Notes: generated by a model from the letters alone, not told the origin. Shown: positions 1 through 6,792, numbered from the stretch's first letter. The stretch is 15,206 bases of DNA from Ruminococcaceae bacterium UBA1244 (GCA_002308635.1 DBWG01000114.1:526-15731), one strand, 5' to 3'. Numbers and translations: made by a program.

Positions 1-680
1 GAATTGTATCTTATGACATGAGTAATGCCGGCTCTTATCCTGAAAATATCATCGTTTGGTTTTTCGAGAGAAACGGCTATATAGTCAGCTCTTTCAAATG
101 AGACCCCCACCGAAACATCACAGAGTATATACGGGTTCTGCTCAATTAGCTTTACCGCATCAGCGCCGAGAGTTTTCCACACCCTGACAGCTTCTATTGT
201 GGAAATGCGGTATTTTTCCAGGAACATCATTACCTCTCTCATCCCGAATGTCCTGCGTATTTCGGCACAGATAGTCATTGCCTTTTCTTTTGAAATACCC
301 TTTATCTGTTCAAGGCGTTCCGGCTCGTTCTGCATCACTTCAAACGTTTTTTCTCCGAAAGCCTCAACAAGTCTTTTGGCGGTCGCTCTGCCGATACCCT
401 TTACAGTGCCTGATGAAAGGTACTTCAATATGCTGTCGGTTGTAGACGGCATGAACTGCTCATAGTATTCAAACGAAAACTGTTCGCCGTAGCTTGGATG
501 TGTTTTCCAGCCGCCAACAAGCTTCAATTCATCGCCTATATTGACATCGGACATATTCCCGACCGCTGTTGCGTTCACTCCGTCGCAGAGCATAGTCATA
601 ACAGTGTAGCCGTTTTTTTCATTTCTGTATATAATATCTTCCACAGTTCCGCAGAGCTGCAGGAGTTCTTTTTCTGCCAT
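1..680 (-). CDS. recD2: RecD2-type ATP-dependent DNA helicase, N-terminal part (runs off window)
   Basis: The first 226 codons of a minus-strand gene are present; the rest lies beyond base 1. The protein opens with a small beta domain (about residues 1-75, containing GTVEDIIYRNEKNGYTVM) typical of RecD2. This is followed by tandem helix-hairpin-helix DNA-binding segments (about 93-150; GTVKGIGRATAKRLVEAFG, then LEQIKGISKEKA). Both are hallmarks of the RecD/TraA-like RecD2 family, a 5'-3' superfamily 1B helicase that acts in DNA repair without RecBC. The ATPase motifs (Walker A, etc.) would lie outside the window, so activity cannot be judged. The start is the ATG at 680-678, preceded by GGGTGA. 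A consensus promoter sits only about 18 bases upstream, giving a very short leader. Family assignment is from sequence recognition. Confidence 0.9.
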   Translation of the reverse strand, partial: MAEKELLQLCGTVEDIIYRNEKNGYTVMTMLCDGVNATAVGNMSDVNIGDELKLVGGWKTHPSYGEQFSFEYYEQFMPSTTDSILKYLSSGTVKGIGRATAKRLVEAFGEKTFEVMQNEPERLEQIKGISKEKAMTICAEIRRTFGMREVMMFLEKYRISTIEAVRVWKTLGADAVKLIEQNPYILCDVSVGVSFERADYIAVSLEKPNDDIFRIRAGITHVIRYN

Positions 681-697
681 ATCATTCACCCATAAAC

Positions 698-726
698 AGT
701 TTACAGTTTTATCCGCTCAGTGTCAA
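698..726 (-). promoter_or_regulatory. Sigma-A promoter of recD2
   Basis: On the minus strand TTGACA (726-721), a 17-base spacer and TAAACT (703-698) precede recD2. The expected transcription start near 691 leaves a leader of only about 11 bases. Confidence 0.75.
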
Positions 727-790
727 GTTTTGCGGGGAAACCTTTCTGAAGAAAGATTCTCACCCGCACCGCTTTCCAAAGACTTTATAC

Positions 791-822
791 AAAAAAGCGC
801 CCGCCGGAAACCGACGGACGCT
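791..822 (-). terminator. Rho-independent terminator of serC-serA
   Basis: Minus strand: a 12-bp GC-rich stem (822-811 pairing with 807-796, two G-U pairs), a 3-base loop and a run of six T (796-791). It begins 22 bases after the serA stop codon and separates the serine operon from recD2. Confidence 0.93.
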
Positions 823-843
823 GATATTGCCGATAGAAATATA

Positions 844-2004
844 TTAAAGAACTCTTACTCTGATAACACCGTCGATAGCCTTGATAGCATCAACAACAGC
901 AGCGTCAACAGCGTTTGCTGTGTCAGCGATCATGTAGGAATATTCCTTCTTTGACTGGTTAGCCATTGATTCGATGTTGTTGCCGCTGTCGGAGATCTTA
1001 GCGCAGATAGAGCTTATCATGTTAGGAACGTTCTTGTAGATAACACATACTCTTGCAGCGCCCGATCTTGCCATAGCTACGTTGGGAAGAGTTACGGAAT
1101 TTGTGATGTTGCCGTTCTCAAGGAAGTCCTTGATCTCGTCAGCAGCCATCTTTGCACAGTTGTCCTCAGATTCGGGAGTTGATGCGCCGAGGTGAGGCAT
1201 AACGATAACGCCGTCTTCGCCGAGAATGTCGTCTGTAGCAAAGTCTGTTACATAGCAGGCGATCTTCTTGTCAGCGATAGCCTTGAGAACATCAGCAGAA
1301 ACAACGAGGTCTGCTCTTGAATAGTTCATGATGCGTACATTGTCCTTCATCTTTGCGATGCTCTCGCTGTTGATGAAGCCCTTTGTATCGGGTGTGAGCG
1401 GCACATGAACTGTGATGTAATCGCTTGCTGCATAGATCTCGTCAAGAGTATTGACGTGCTTTACTTTTCTGGAGATCATAAGAGCGTGGTCAACAGAAAG
1501 ATAGGGATCATAGCCTACTACATCCATGCCGAGTGCTACAGCAGCGTTTGCGACAAGGATACCGATAGCGCCGAGACCGATAACACCAAGAGTCTTGCCC
1601 TTGATCTCAGGACCTACGAACTGACCCTTGCCCTTTTCTACCATCTTGCCGACTGCATCGCCGTTGCCTTTGAGAGTCTTTGCCCATTCGATACCGGCAA
1701 CTACCTTTCTGGAGCTGAGAAGAAGACCTGTAAGAACAAGCTCTTTAACAGCGTTAGCGTTTGCACCGGGAGTATTGAATACAACGATACCCTTTTCTGC
1801 ACACTTGTCAAGCGGAATGTTGTTTACGCCTGCGCCTGCTCTTGCAATTGCAAGAAGGCTTTCGGGCATTTCCATCTCGTGCATTGAAGCTGAACGTACA
1901 AGTATAGCCTCAGGAGCCTGAACGTCATCTGCTACGGTGTAGTTTGCTCCAAGAGCGTTGACAGCTACCGGAGAGATCTTGTTAAGTGTCTGTACATTGA
2001 ACAT
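844..2004 (-). CDS. serA: D-3-phosphoglycerate dehydrogenase (short, ACT-domain type)
   Basis: 386 aa. It oxidises 3-phosphoglycerate to 3-phosphohydroxypyruvate with NAD, the first committed step of serine synthesis. Visible features: a substrate-domain segment FNTPGANANAVKEL (76-89); the Rossmann motif GLGAIG (143-148); the catalytic region NYSRADLV with R230; PHLGAST with catalytic H271; and a C-terminal ACT regulatory domain (about 318-386). The length fits the short bacterial ACT-type enzymes. Where many family members have the catalytic Glu in a DVFxxE context, this one reads DFATDD, so an Asp occupies that position; I believe related clostridial enzymes share this arrangement. The start ATG at 2004 has an AAGGGTGA ribosome site. 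It lies 88 bases downstream of serC and in the same operon. Confidence 0.95.
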   Translation of the reverse strand: MFNVQTLNKISPVAVNALGANYTVADDVQAPEAILVRSASMHEMEMPESLLAIARAGAGVNNIPLDKCAEKGIVVFNTPGANANAVKELVLTGLLLSSRKVVAGIEWAKTLKGNGDAVGKMVEKGKGQFVGPEIKGKTLGVIGLGAIGILVANAAVALGMDVVGYDPYLSVDHALMISRKVKHVNTLDEIYAASDYITVHVPLTPDTKGFINSESIAKMKDNVRIMNYSRADLVVSADVLKAIADKKIACYVTDFATDDILGEDGVIVMPHLGASTPESEDNCAKMAADEIKDFLENGNITNSVTLPNVAMARSGAARVCVIYKNVPNMISSICAKISDSGNNIESMANQSKKEYSYMIADTANAVDAAVVDAIKAIDGVIRVRVL

Positions 2005-2042
2005 TTTTATTCACCCTTTTAAAATATAAAATATAACGTCCG

Positions 2043-2071
2043 GTCCCGATGCCGAAACACCGGAATCGGAC
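2043..2071 (-). other. Possible hairpin in the serC-serA intergenic region
   Basis: On the minus strand GTCCGAT (2071-2065) can pair with ATCGGGAC (2050-2043) with one bulged G. An inner CCG/CGG closes a short loop. There is no T run, so it is not a standard terminator; it may shape serA translation or mRNA stability. Confidence 0.35.
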
Positions 2072-2092
2072 AGTTTTCAAGTCATTTTTATC

Positions 2093-3178
2093 TTAGCTGT
2101 TTCTTGCTTCAAAGTCCTTCATGAACTCAACAAGCTTTTCAACGCCCTCGATCGGCATAGCGTTGTAGATAGAAGCTCTCATGCCGCCGACTGTACGGTG
2201 ACCCTTGAGGTTAACGAAGTCGTTAGCTGTTGCTTCCTTAACGAACTTAGCGTCAAGCTCATCGTTGCCTGTGATGAAGGGAACGTTCATAAGTGAACGG
2301 TCCTCAGGAACAACTGTACCCTTGAACATCTTTGAGTTGTCAAGGAAATTGTAGAGGATAGCAGCCTTCTGCTCGTTGCGCTTCTGCATATTCTCAAGAC
2401 CGCCGATATCATTCTTGATCCACTCAAGAACGAGCTTAGCGATATAGATAGTCCAGCAGGGCGGTGTGTTGAACATTGAGCCGTTGTCAGCGTGGGTCTG
2501 ATAGTTGAGCATTGTGGGGGTGAAGTCCATAGCGTTGCCAAGGAGATCCTCACGGATGATTGCTACAACAAGACCTGCGGGAGCCATGTTCTTCTGAGCA
2601 CCTGCATAGATAACGCCGAACTTGGAAACATCAAGAGGTGTTGACAGGAAGCAGGAAGAAACGTCAGCAACCAGCGGAACGTCGCCTGTCTGGGGAAGCT
2701 CATGGTATACAGTACCATAAATTGTATTGTTCATGCAGATATAGAAATAGTCTGCATCTTTTGTGAATGTATCAGGATCAAGCTTCGGGATATATGAGAA
2801 GGTCTTGTCCTTTGAAGAAGCAACAGCCTTTGCATCGAGGTATCTTGCAGCCTCTTTGTAAGCCTTTGTTGCCCACTGACCTGTGAGAACATAGTCAGCC
2901 TTCTTGTTCTTGTTGCCGAAGTTGAGAGGGATAGCTGCAAACTGTGTTGAAGCGCCGCCCTGAAGGAACAGAACCTTGTAGTTGTCCGGAATGTTCATTA
3001 CTTCACGGAGAAGGCTCTCTGCGCCGTTGATAATGCCCTCGAACACCTTTGAACGGTGGGACATTTCCATTACGGACTGGCCGCAGCCATGATAGTCAAA
3101 CATTTCCTCTGCTGCTCTTTTCAGCACGACCTCAGGAAGAACTGAAGGACCTGCCGAAAAATTGTAAACTCTTTTCAT
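2093..3178 (-). CDS. serC: Phosphoserine aminotransferase (3-phosphohydroxypyruvate to phosphoserine)
   Basis: 361 aa from the ATG at 3178. It is a PLP-dependent class V-fold aminotransferase for the second step of serine synthesis, also used for pyridoxal phosphate synthesis in some bacteria. Visible: YNFSAGPS at the N-terminus, HRS (41-43), GGAS (74-77) for phosphate contacts, W102 (ring stacking), D172 in ADVSS, and the Schiff-base lysine K196 in AGAQKNMAP. Length and motif spacing match E. coli SerC (K198). An upstream in-frame TTG at 3193 would add five residues, but the GGAGG ribosome site lies inside that extension, which decides for the ATG. First gene of the serC-serA operon, behind a consensus promoter. 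No serB is visible in the window. Confidence 0.96.
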   Translation of the reverse strand: MKRVYNFSAGPSVLPEVVLKRAAEEMFDYHGCGQSVMEMSHRSKVFEGIINGAESLLREVMNIPDNYKVLFLQGGASTQFAAIPLNFGNKNKKADYVLTGQWATKAYKEAARYLDAKAVASSKDKTFSYIPKLDPDTFTKDADYFYICMNNTIYGTVYHELPQTGDVPLVADVSSCFLSTPLDVSKFGVIYAGAQKNMAPAGLVVAIIREDLLGNAMDFTPTMLNYQTHADNGSMFNTPPCWTIYIAKLVLEWIKNDIGGLENMQKRNEQKAAILYNFLDNSKMFKGTVVPEDRSLMNVPFITGNDELDAKFVKEATANDFVNLKGHRTVGGMRASIYNAMPIEGVEKLVEFMKDFEARNS

Positions 3179-3231
3179 TTTTATTGCCTCCAATATACGA
3201 TAGAAATTTGAAAAAATATCCGTACTTCCCT

Positions 3232-3260
3232 ATTATAGTGCAATTCCCTTTTTATGTCAA
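3232..3260 (-). promoter_or_regulatory. Consensus sigma-A promoter of serC-serA
   Basis: Minus strand: TTGACA (3260-3255), 17-base spacer, TATAAT (3237-3232). Both hexamers match the consensus perfectly. The leader to the serC ATG is about 50 bases, with no room for a large riboswitch or T-box. Confidence 0.92.
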
Positions 3261-3276
3261 TCAAAAAATGAAGGAT

Positions 3277-3325
3277 TAACGGCTAAAAGTTGCATTTTTT
3301 GGCGAAATAACATACTGAGCCGTTA
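3277..3325. repeat. 8-bp inverted repeat upstream of the serC promoter
   Basis: TAACGGCT (3277-3284) and AGCCGTTA (3318-3325) are perfect inverted copies 33 bases apart. They sit between the acyl-CoA synthetase stop and the serC promoter. The pair could be the base of an RNA hairpin ending the upstream transcript or two half-sites for a regulator; no T run follows closely. Confidence 0.4.
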
Positions 3326-3350
3326 TTATTTATTCACTATTCACTATTGA

Positions 3351-5042
3351 TTATTCATTATTTCCGTCTCTGACCCTGACCGCCTCTTCATCCTCGTGGC
3401 GTATCTGACCGCGCTTGATCTTTCCGCTGAAGGTCTTCGGCAGTTCGTCAACGAATTCTATAACTCTCGGATACTTGTAAGGCGCTGTAGACTTCTTAAC
3501 ATGATCCTGAAGCTCCTTTTTGAGAGCCTCGCTCGGCTCGTAGCCCTTTTTGAGTACGATAGTAGCCTTTACTACCTGACCTCTTACCGGATCAGGCACA
3601 CCGGTTATCGCACATTCAACAACAGCATCATGCTCGATAAGCGCACTCTCTACTTCAAAAGGTCCGATACGGTAGCCGGAGCATTTTATAACGTCGTCAT
3701 TTCTTCCGACGAACCAGTAGTAGCCCTCGCTGTCACGCCATGCCATGTCGCAGGTGTTGTAGCAGGTGCCTAAAAGCTTTTCTTCGGTCATTTCGGGATT
3801 GAGATAGTAGCCTGTGAACAGACCTGCCGGAGGATTGTTCTTTACATCCATGATGCAGATAGAACCCTCTTCACCGACACCGACTTCTTTGCCTTCGCTG
3901 TCAAGCAGACGGAGATCATATATCGGAGAAGGCTTTCCGGAAGAACCGACCTTTATGTCGTCCCACTGGAAGTCCGCCAAAAGCACTGAGCCTTCGGACT
4001 GACCGAAGCCCTGATAGATGTTGTGTCCGGTAAGTCTCTGCCACTTCATGTTGACCTCTGCATTGAGAGGTTCACCGGCAGTAGCATAATGCTTTATGGA
4101 GGAGAGATCATAGCTTGCCACATCTTCAAGAAGCATGAAGCGGTACATTGTCGGAGGAGCGCAGAATGTCGTAAGCTTATACTTTGCCATCTTTTCGAGC
4201 AGCTTTGCAGGTACGAACTTATCCATATCATAAGCAAATACCACAGCACCGCTGAGCCACTGTCCGTAGATCTTGCCCCAGCCGAACTTTGCCCAGCCGG
4301 AATCACTGACGCTCATGTGCAGCTTGCCGTCCTGTACACGCTGCCAGTATTTTGCGGTAACGATATGTCCGAGCGGATGAGCGAAATTGTGCTGTATCAT
4401 CTTTGGCATACCTTCTGTTCCAGAGGTAAAGTATACAAGCATGATATCGTTCCATGAGGTCGCCTGATCGTCAGTCGGGCGCTCAAAAACGTCTGACTGT
4501 TTTTCTATCTCGTCCTCGAAGAATTCCCAGCCGTCTTTCTTTTCGCCGACAACTATTCTCGTTTTAAGCGTCGGGACATCCGGCATAGCGTTTTCTACCT
4601 GAGTTGTTACAAAGTCATCGTTCACACAAACTATAGCTTTTGCTTTTGCGGCATTTGCACGATAGACTATATCTTTCTTTGTGAGCTGGAGCGTACTCGG
4701 AATAACGATCGCGCCTATCTTGTGAAGCGCAACGGCACACACCCAGTATTCCCAGCGTCTTCTGAGTATCATCATTACGACATCGCCCTTGCGGATGCCG
4801 ATACTCCTGAAATAATTTGCAGCCCTGTTTGAGAAAAGGCTTATATCCTTGAATGTAAACGTCTTTTCTTCATCGTGGTCGTTGCACCATACAAGTGCTT
4901 TTTTTGTTTCGTCCTGTTTTGCCCATTCGTCGACAACATCATAGCCAAAGTTGAAATTTTCGGGAACATTCACTCTGTAATTCTTCTTGAAATCCTCGTA
5001 TGAATCGAACTCGATGCGCGGTAAGAATCTGTCAAGCAGCAT
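3351..5042 (-). CDS. AMP-forming acyl-CoA synthetase, medium-chain-type (ACSM-like)
   Basis: 563 aa from the ATG at 5042, chosen because AAGGAGAT lies just upstream; the reading frame stays open for 45 more bases, but the ribosome site falls inside that extension. Adenylate-forming (ANL) superfamily enzyme that activates a carboxylic acid with ATP and CoA. Motifs: the P-loop TSGTEGMPK (206-214); YQGFGQSE (343-350), where the GQ[ST]E form favours the medium-chain synthetase branch; an Asp at 432 in CDMAWRD; GRNDDVIKCSGYRIGPFEVE (446-465) at the hinge; and the catalytic lysine K541 in PKTFSGKIKR. The domain is full length and intact. The exact substrate (medium-chain, branched or aromatic acid) cannot be read from sequence. 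Own promoter at 5163-5191; transcribed toward serC but separated from it by another promoter. Confidence 0.88.
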   Translation of the reverse strand: MLLDRFLPRIEFDSYEDFKKNYRVNVPENFNFGYDVVDEWAKQDETKKALVWCNDHDEEKTFTFKDISLFSNRAANYFRSIGIRKGDVVMMILRRRWEYWVCAVALHKIGAIVIPSTLQLTKKDIVYRANAAKAKAIVCVNDDFVTTQVENAMPDVPTLKTRIVVGEKKDGWEFFEDEIEKQSDVFERPTDDQATSWNDIMLVYFTSGTEGMPKMIQHNFAHPLGHIVTAKYWQRVQDGKLHMSVSDSGWAKFGWGKIYGQWLSGAVVFAYDMDKFVPAKLLEKMAKYKLTTFCAPPTMYRFMLLEDVASYDLSSIKHYATAGEPLNAEVNMKWQRLTGHNIYQGFGQSEGSVLLADFQWDDIKVGSSGKPSPIYDLRLLDSEGKEVGVGEEGSICIMDVKNNPPAGLFTGYYLNPEMTEEKLLGTCYNTCDMAWRDSEGYYWFVGRNDDVIKCSGYRIGPFEVESALIEHDAVVECAITGVPDPVRGQVVKATIVLKKGYEPSEALKKELQDHVKKSTAPYKYPRVIEFVDELPKTFSGKIKRGQIRHEDEEAVRVRDGNNE

Positions 5043-5162
5043 TTTGATATCTCCTTTTCTTATTTTGTCCGCCGTTTTCATGTGCAATTAGCATTATCAT
5101 ATATCACGATGACACTATAATAACTTTTATTGCAAAATAATATTTTTCTGTTGCCTTCGGTT

Positions 5163-5191
5163 AGTTTAACACACAGAAAATTCCTTGTCAA
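5163..5191 (-). promoter_or_regulatory. Sigma-A promoter of the acyl-CoA synthetase gene
   Basis: Minus strand: TTGACA (5191-5186), 17-base spacer, TAAACT (5168-5163). The predicted leader to the ATG at 5042 is about 115 bases, AT-rich, with no clear riboswitch. Confidence 0.8.
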
Positions 5192-5230
5192 GTATACTAT
5201 AGTTTCATATCTGATATTATAATGCTATAT

Positions 5231-5707
5231 TCAGGACGGAATGTTATATAACGACACCATTTCTCCGTCAAACAGATCATCACTCATATCTCCGCCAATA
5301 AGTCTTCCGTCAAAAACGAGCAGGGTCATAGTCCTTCCGCATCCCTCATATTCCGGATAGTGCAGGCTGTATCTCGTACATTCAAACCCTTTATATGCGG
5401 AAAGATCCGTTCCCAGAGGCTTCTGCAATTCATTATACTTTTCATACATATCATTGAAGCTCTTGGGTATCGTGACCTCATCTGTTTTTATGCCGGCAGG
5501 GGCTTTGTCTTTATAAAAAAACTCTGCGATCCTTATTGCATCGCTTTCGTCTCTCACACGGATATCAAGCTCCCTGCCGTCTATCACCATGCTGTCACGC
5601 TTTTTATTTATCAGAACAGTTCCTGCCGTGATGAGCGACAAAAATACGACAGCAAATGCCAGAATGATACCCGCTCTTTTAAGCGTCCCTTTTCTGCCGA
5701 ATGACAT
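5231..5707 (-). CDS. Membrane-anchored small protein, DUF4830-like
   Basis: 158 aa from the ATG at 5707. The frame is open further upstream, but the sequence there has no protein-like character, and GGGTGAAAGG lies before this ATG. The N-terminus is basic (MSFGRKGTLKRAG) and is followed by one hydrophobic helix (about 12-33). The rest would be outside the cell: a mixed alpha/beta domain with IPKSFNDMYEKYNELQKPLG and DLSAYKGFECTRY, then a beta-rich tail (TMTLLVFDGRLIGGD). This pattern resembles DUF4830, a family of unknown function common in Clostridia; the assignment is from memory and only moderate. No convincing promoter or terminator was found. It stands 40 bases upstream of the promoter of the acyl-CoA synthetase gene, so read-through is possible. 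Confidence 0.65.
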   Translation of the reverse strand: MSFGRKGTLKRAGIILAFAVVFLSLITAGTVLINKKRDSMVIDGRELDIRVRDESDAIRIAEFFYKDKAPAGIKTDEVTIPKSFNDMYEKYNELQKPLGTDLSAYKGFECTRYSLHYPEYEGCGRTMTLLVFDGRLIGGDMSDDLFDGEMVSLYNIPS

Positions 5708-5848
5708 AATAAACAAACCTTTCACCCTCTGCATATTATTAATGTATCTTTGTACGATAATTATTTGTTCCTGCATAATCGCAGTACGACCGGACATATA
5801 ATATCTGAGACGGGTCAAAAAGCCCGCAAAAAAACTGAGGTGATAAAT

Positions 5849-6022
5849 TTGAAGAAACGCAAAGCTTTATCAGAACAAGGCACATCGCTTCCAGGCACTC
5901 CGTTTTATACCCTTACACGTGACGGCAGGACGGCAAAGGCTTCAACAAGGGTTCTGCCGTCACAGTTCAGGTTCCCGGTGCTGCCGGCAGCGTGCAGCTT
6001 TATAAGAAACGTTTTTCCCTGA
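5849..6022 (+). CDS. Possible 57-aa small ORF or gene remnant
   Basis: A TTG at 5849 follows GAGGTGAT with normal spacing and opens a 57-codon frame starting LKKRKALSEQGTSLPGTPFY. No family is recognised and the C-terminal half does not look like a folded protein. From about 5922 another plus frame is open to a TAA near 6097 and reads more like a secreted beta protein (DGKGFNKGSAVTVQVPGAAG). A single frameshift could therefore have split an older gene. A TATAAT lies at 5797-5802 but has no good -35. The region also carries several inverted repeats, so an RNA role is equally open. Low confidence that this is expressed. Confidence 0.22.
   Translation: MKKRKALSEQGTSLPGTPFYTLTRDGRTAKASTRVLPSQFRFPVLPAACSFIRNVFP
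5919..5963. repeat. 10-bp inverted repeat
   Basis: GTGACGGCAG (5919-5928) and CTGCCGTCAC (5954-5963) are perfect inverted copies with a 25-base spacer. They lie within the otherwise unassigned 5708-6151 stretch. Confidence 0.6.
5980..5991. repeat. 12-bp perfect palindrome
   Basis: GCTGCCGGCAGC is its own reverse complement. It lies 17 bases after the inverted repeat at 5919-5963. Confidence 0.6.
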
Positions 6023-6049
6023 TGACACCATTTAGCAGCGATCACGCAC

Positions 6050-6087
6050 AGCTTATGCACACCCTTTCTTCGGGTGTGCATAACGCT
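6050..6087. repeat. Strong hairpin (12-15 bp stem) without a T run
   Basis: TTATGCACACCC (6053-6064) pairs perfectly with GGGTGTGCATAA (6072-6083) around a 7-base loop. AGC/GCT (6050-6052 with 6085-6087) extends the stem past one bulge. Neither strand has a T tract after it, so a factor-independent terminator is unlikely. It may be part of a structured RNA, a protein site or a repeat element. Confidence 0.6.
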
Positions 6088-6151
6088 ATGCAATAATTAT
6101 GACGGAAAGCAAAAAATTATATCAGTTATAAAAATTTTTTTCAAAAAAGTC

Positions 6152-6180
6152 TTGACAAATTATTTTTATTATGCTATTAT
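6152..6180 (+). promoter_or_regulatory. Sigma-A promoter of the tRNA-Thr/tRNA-Tyr unit
   Basis: TTGACA (6152-6157), 17-base spacer, TATTAT (6175-6180). The 45 bases upstream are very A/T-rich with A and T tracts, consistent with an UP element for strong stable-RNA transcription. Confidence 0.9.
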
Positions 6181-6190
6181 AAACAAGTCG

Positions 6191-6207
6191 TCAGGACATA
6201 GTCCTGA
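6191..6207 (+). other. Leader hairpin of the tRNA transcript
   Basis: TCAGGAC (6191-6197) and GTCCTGA (6201-6207) form a perfect 7-bp stem with an ATA loop. It starts about where transcription should begin and 13 bases before tRNA-Thr. It may protect the 5' end or guide leader processing. Confidence 0.55.
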
Positions 6208-6219
6208 GAAACAAAAAAC

Positions 6220-6292
6220 GCTGGTGTAGCTCAGTTGGTAGAGCAGCTGATTTGTAATCAGCAGGTCGGGGGTTCAAGTCCGTCCACCAGCT
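6220..6292 (+). tRNA. trnT: tRNA-Thr (anticodon TGT)
   Basis: 73 nt. The acceptor arms GCTGGTG (6220-6226) and CACCAGC (6285-6291) pair fully. The D arm has GCTC/GAGC and the anticodon arm GCTGA/TCAGC, with loop TTTGTAA placing TGT at 6253-6255, which reads ACA threonine codons. The T loop is TTCAAGT. The T stem (6268-6272 with 6280-6284) contains a G-G mismatch and a G-T pair, which is slightly unusual. CCA is not encoded and must be added by tRNA nucleotidyltransferase. First tRNA after the promoter at 6152. Confidence 0.96.
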
Positions 6293-6304
6293 CTTGAAAA
6301 AAAT

Positions 6305-6328
6305 AAGCCTGTTTTAATCAGCAGGCTT
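6305..6328 (+). other. Hairpin between the two tRNAs
   Basis: AAGCCTG (6305-6311) pairs with CAGGCTT (6322-6328) around a 10-base loop, followed only by TTATAT. It could be a weak terminator lowering tRNA-Tyr output or a processing signal between the two tRNAs. Confidence 0.45.
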
Positions 6329-6333
6329 TATAT

Positions 6334-6415
6334 GGGAGAGTTCCAGAGCGGCCAAATGGGGCAGACTGTAAATCTGTTGTCGACGACTTCGGTGGTTCGA
6401 ATCCACCCTCTCCCA
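6334..6415 (+). tRNA. trnY: tRNA-Tyr (anticodon GTA)
   Basis: 82 nt, class II with a long variable arm. The acceptor arms GGGAGAG (6334-6340) and CTCTCCC (6408-6414) pair fully. The anticodon loop CTGTAAA puts GTA at 6368-6370. The T arm GGTGG-TTCGAAT-CCACC is standard. CCA is not encoded. Second gene of the tRNA unit, followed by a strong terminator. Confidence 0.97.
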
Positions 6416-6425
6416 GTGTACATTG

Positions 6426-6453
6426 CGTCCTGCTTTTGGCAGGACGTTTTTTT
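6426..6453 (+). terminator. Rho-independent terminator of the tRNA unit
   Basis: CGTCCTGC (6426-6433), a 5-base loop, GCAGGACG (6439-6446), then seven T. It lies 10 bases after tRNA-Tyr. Confidence 0.94.
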
Positions 6454-6490
6454 GTCTTGATATTCAATTTATATTCAATTTTTTGAAGTA

Positions 6491-6519
6491 TTGATTTCTT
6501 GCCATAAACATGGTATAAT
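6491..6519 (+). promoter_or_regulatory. Sigma-A promoter of the secreted multidomain protein gene
   Basis: TTGATT (6491-6496), 17-base spacer, TATAAT (6514-6519). The predicted transcription start near 6526 gives a leader of about 265 bases before the ATG at 6793. Confidence 0.75.
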
Positions 6520-6525
6520 TTATTG

Positions 6526-6792
6526 TGTATTGGTAAAAAATCAGAACTATAGTGACTAAAATTTGTAAAAATTTATTATGATGAGCGTTCTACATATAAT
6601 CTCACTTTTATATTTTATTCGGTACAAATTGTATCAGTGATTTGTGCCGGGCTTTCAGCTTTGGTAAATATTTGTCGGACGTGGTTTAAAGATCAGTGTC
6701 CGGTGCTGTACACAGCACAAGGTCAGCGGATATAAAGTCAGACAATGTTTATATACCCCCAAAAAAAAACAAAACCTAAAGGAGGAAATAAG
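6526..6792 (+). promoter_or_regulatory. Long structured 5' leader (no recognised riboswitch)
   Basis: About 265 bases without a gene. Three helices are visible: 6620-6629 with 6640-6649 (10 bp, one G-T, 10-base loop); 6676-6680 with 6698-6702 (5 bp); and 6703-6708 with 6713-6718 (GTGCTG/CAGCAC, 4-base loop). A purine-rich run and AAAGGAGGAAATAAG precede the ATG. No known riboswitch class (cyclic di-GMP I or II, T-box, SAM and so on) was recognised. The first hairpin is not followed by a T run. Confidence 0.45.

Noticed and set aside
1405..1887. A 160-codon plus-strand frame inside serA
   Set aside because: It is a shadow of a conserved gene with all motifs on the minus strand.
3179..3193. 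N-terminal extension of SerC from a TTG
   Set aside because: The extension contains the GGAGG ribosome site for the ATG at 3178, where homologues begin.
3330..3363. Near-repeat TTCACTATTCACTATTGATTATTCATTATT as a tandem repeat element
   Set aside because: Short, imperfect and AT-rich; most likely simple-sequence noise at the 3' end of the acyl-CoA synthetase gene.
5043..5087. N-terminal extension of the acyl-CoA synthetase
   Set aside because: The AAGGAGAT ribosome site lies inside it and serves the ATG at 5042.
6526..6792. Cyclic di-GMP riboswitch in the leader of the secreted protein gene
   Set aside because: The conserved core sequences of the class I and class II aptamers were not found.
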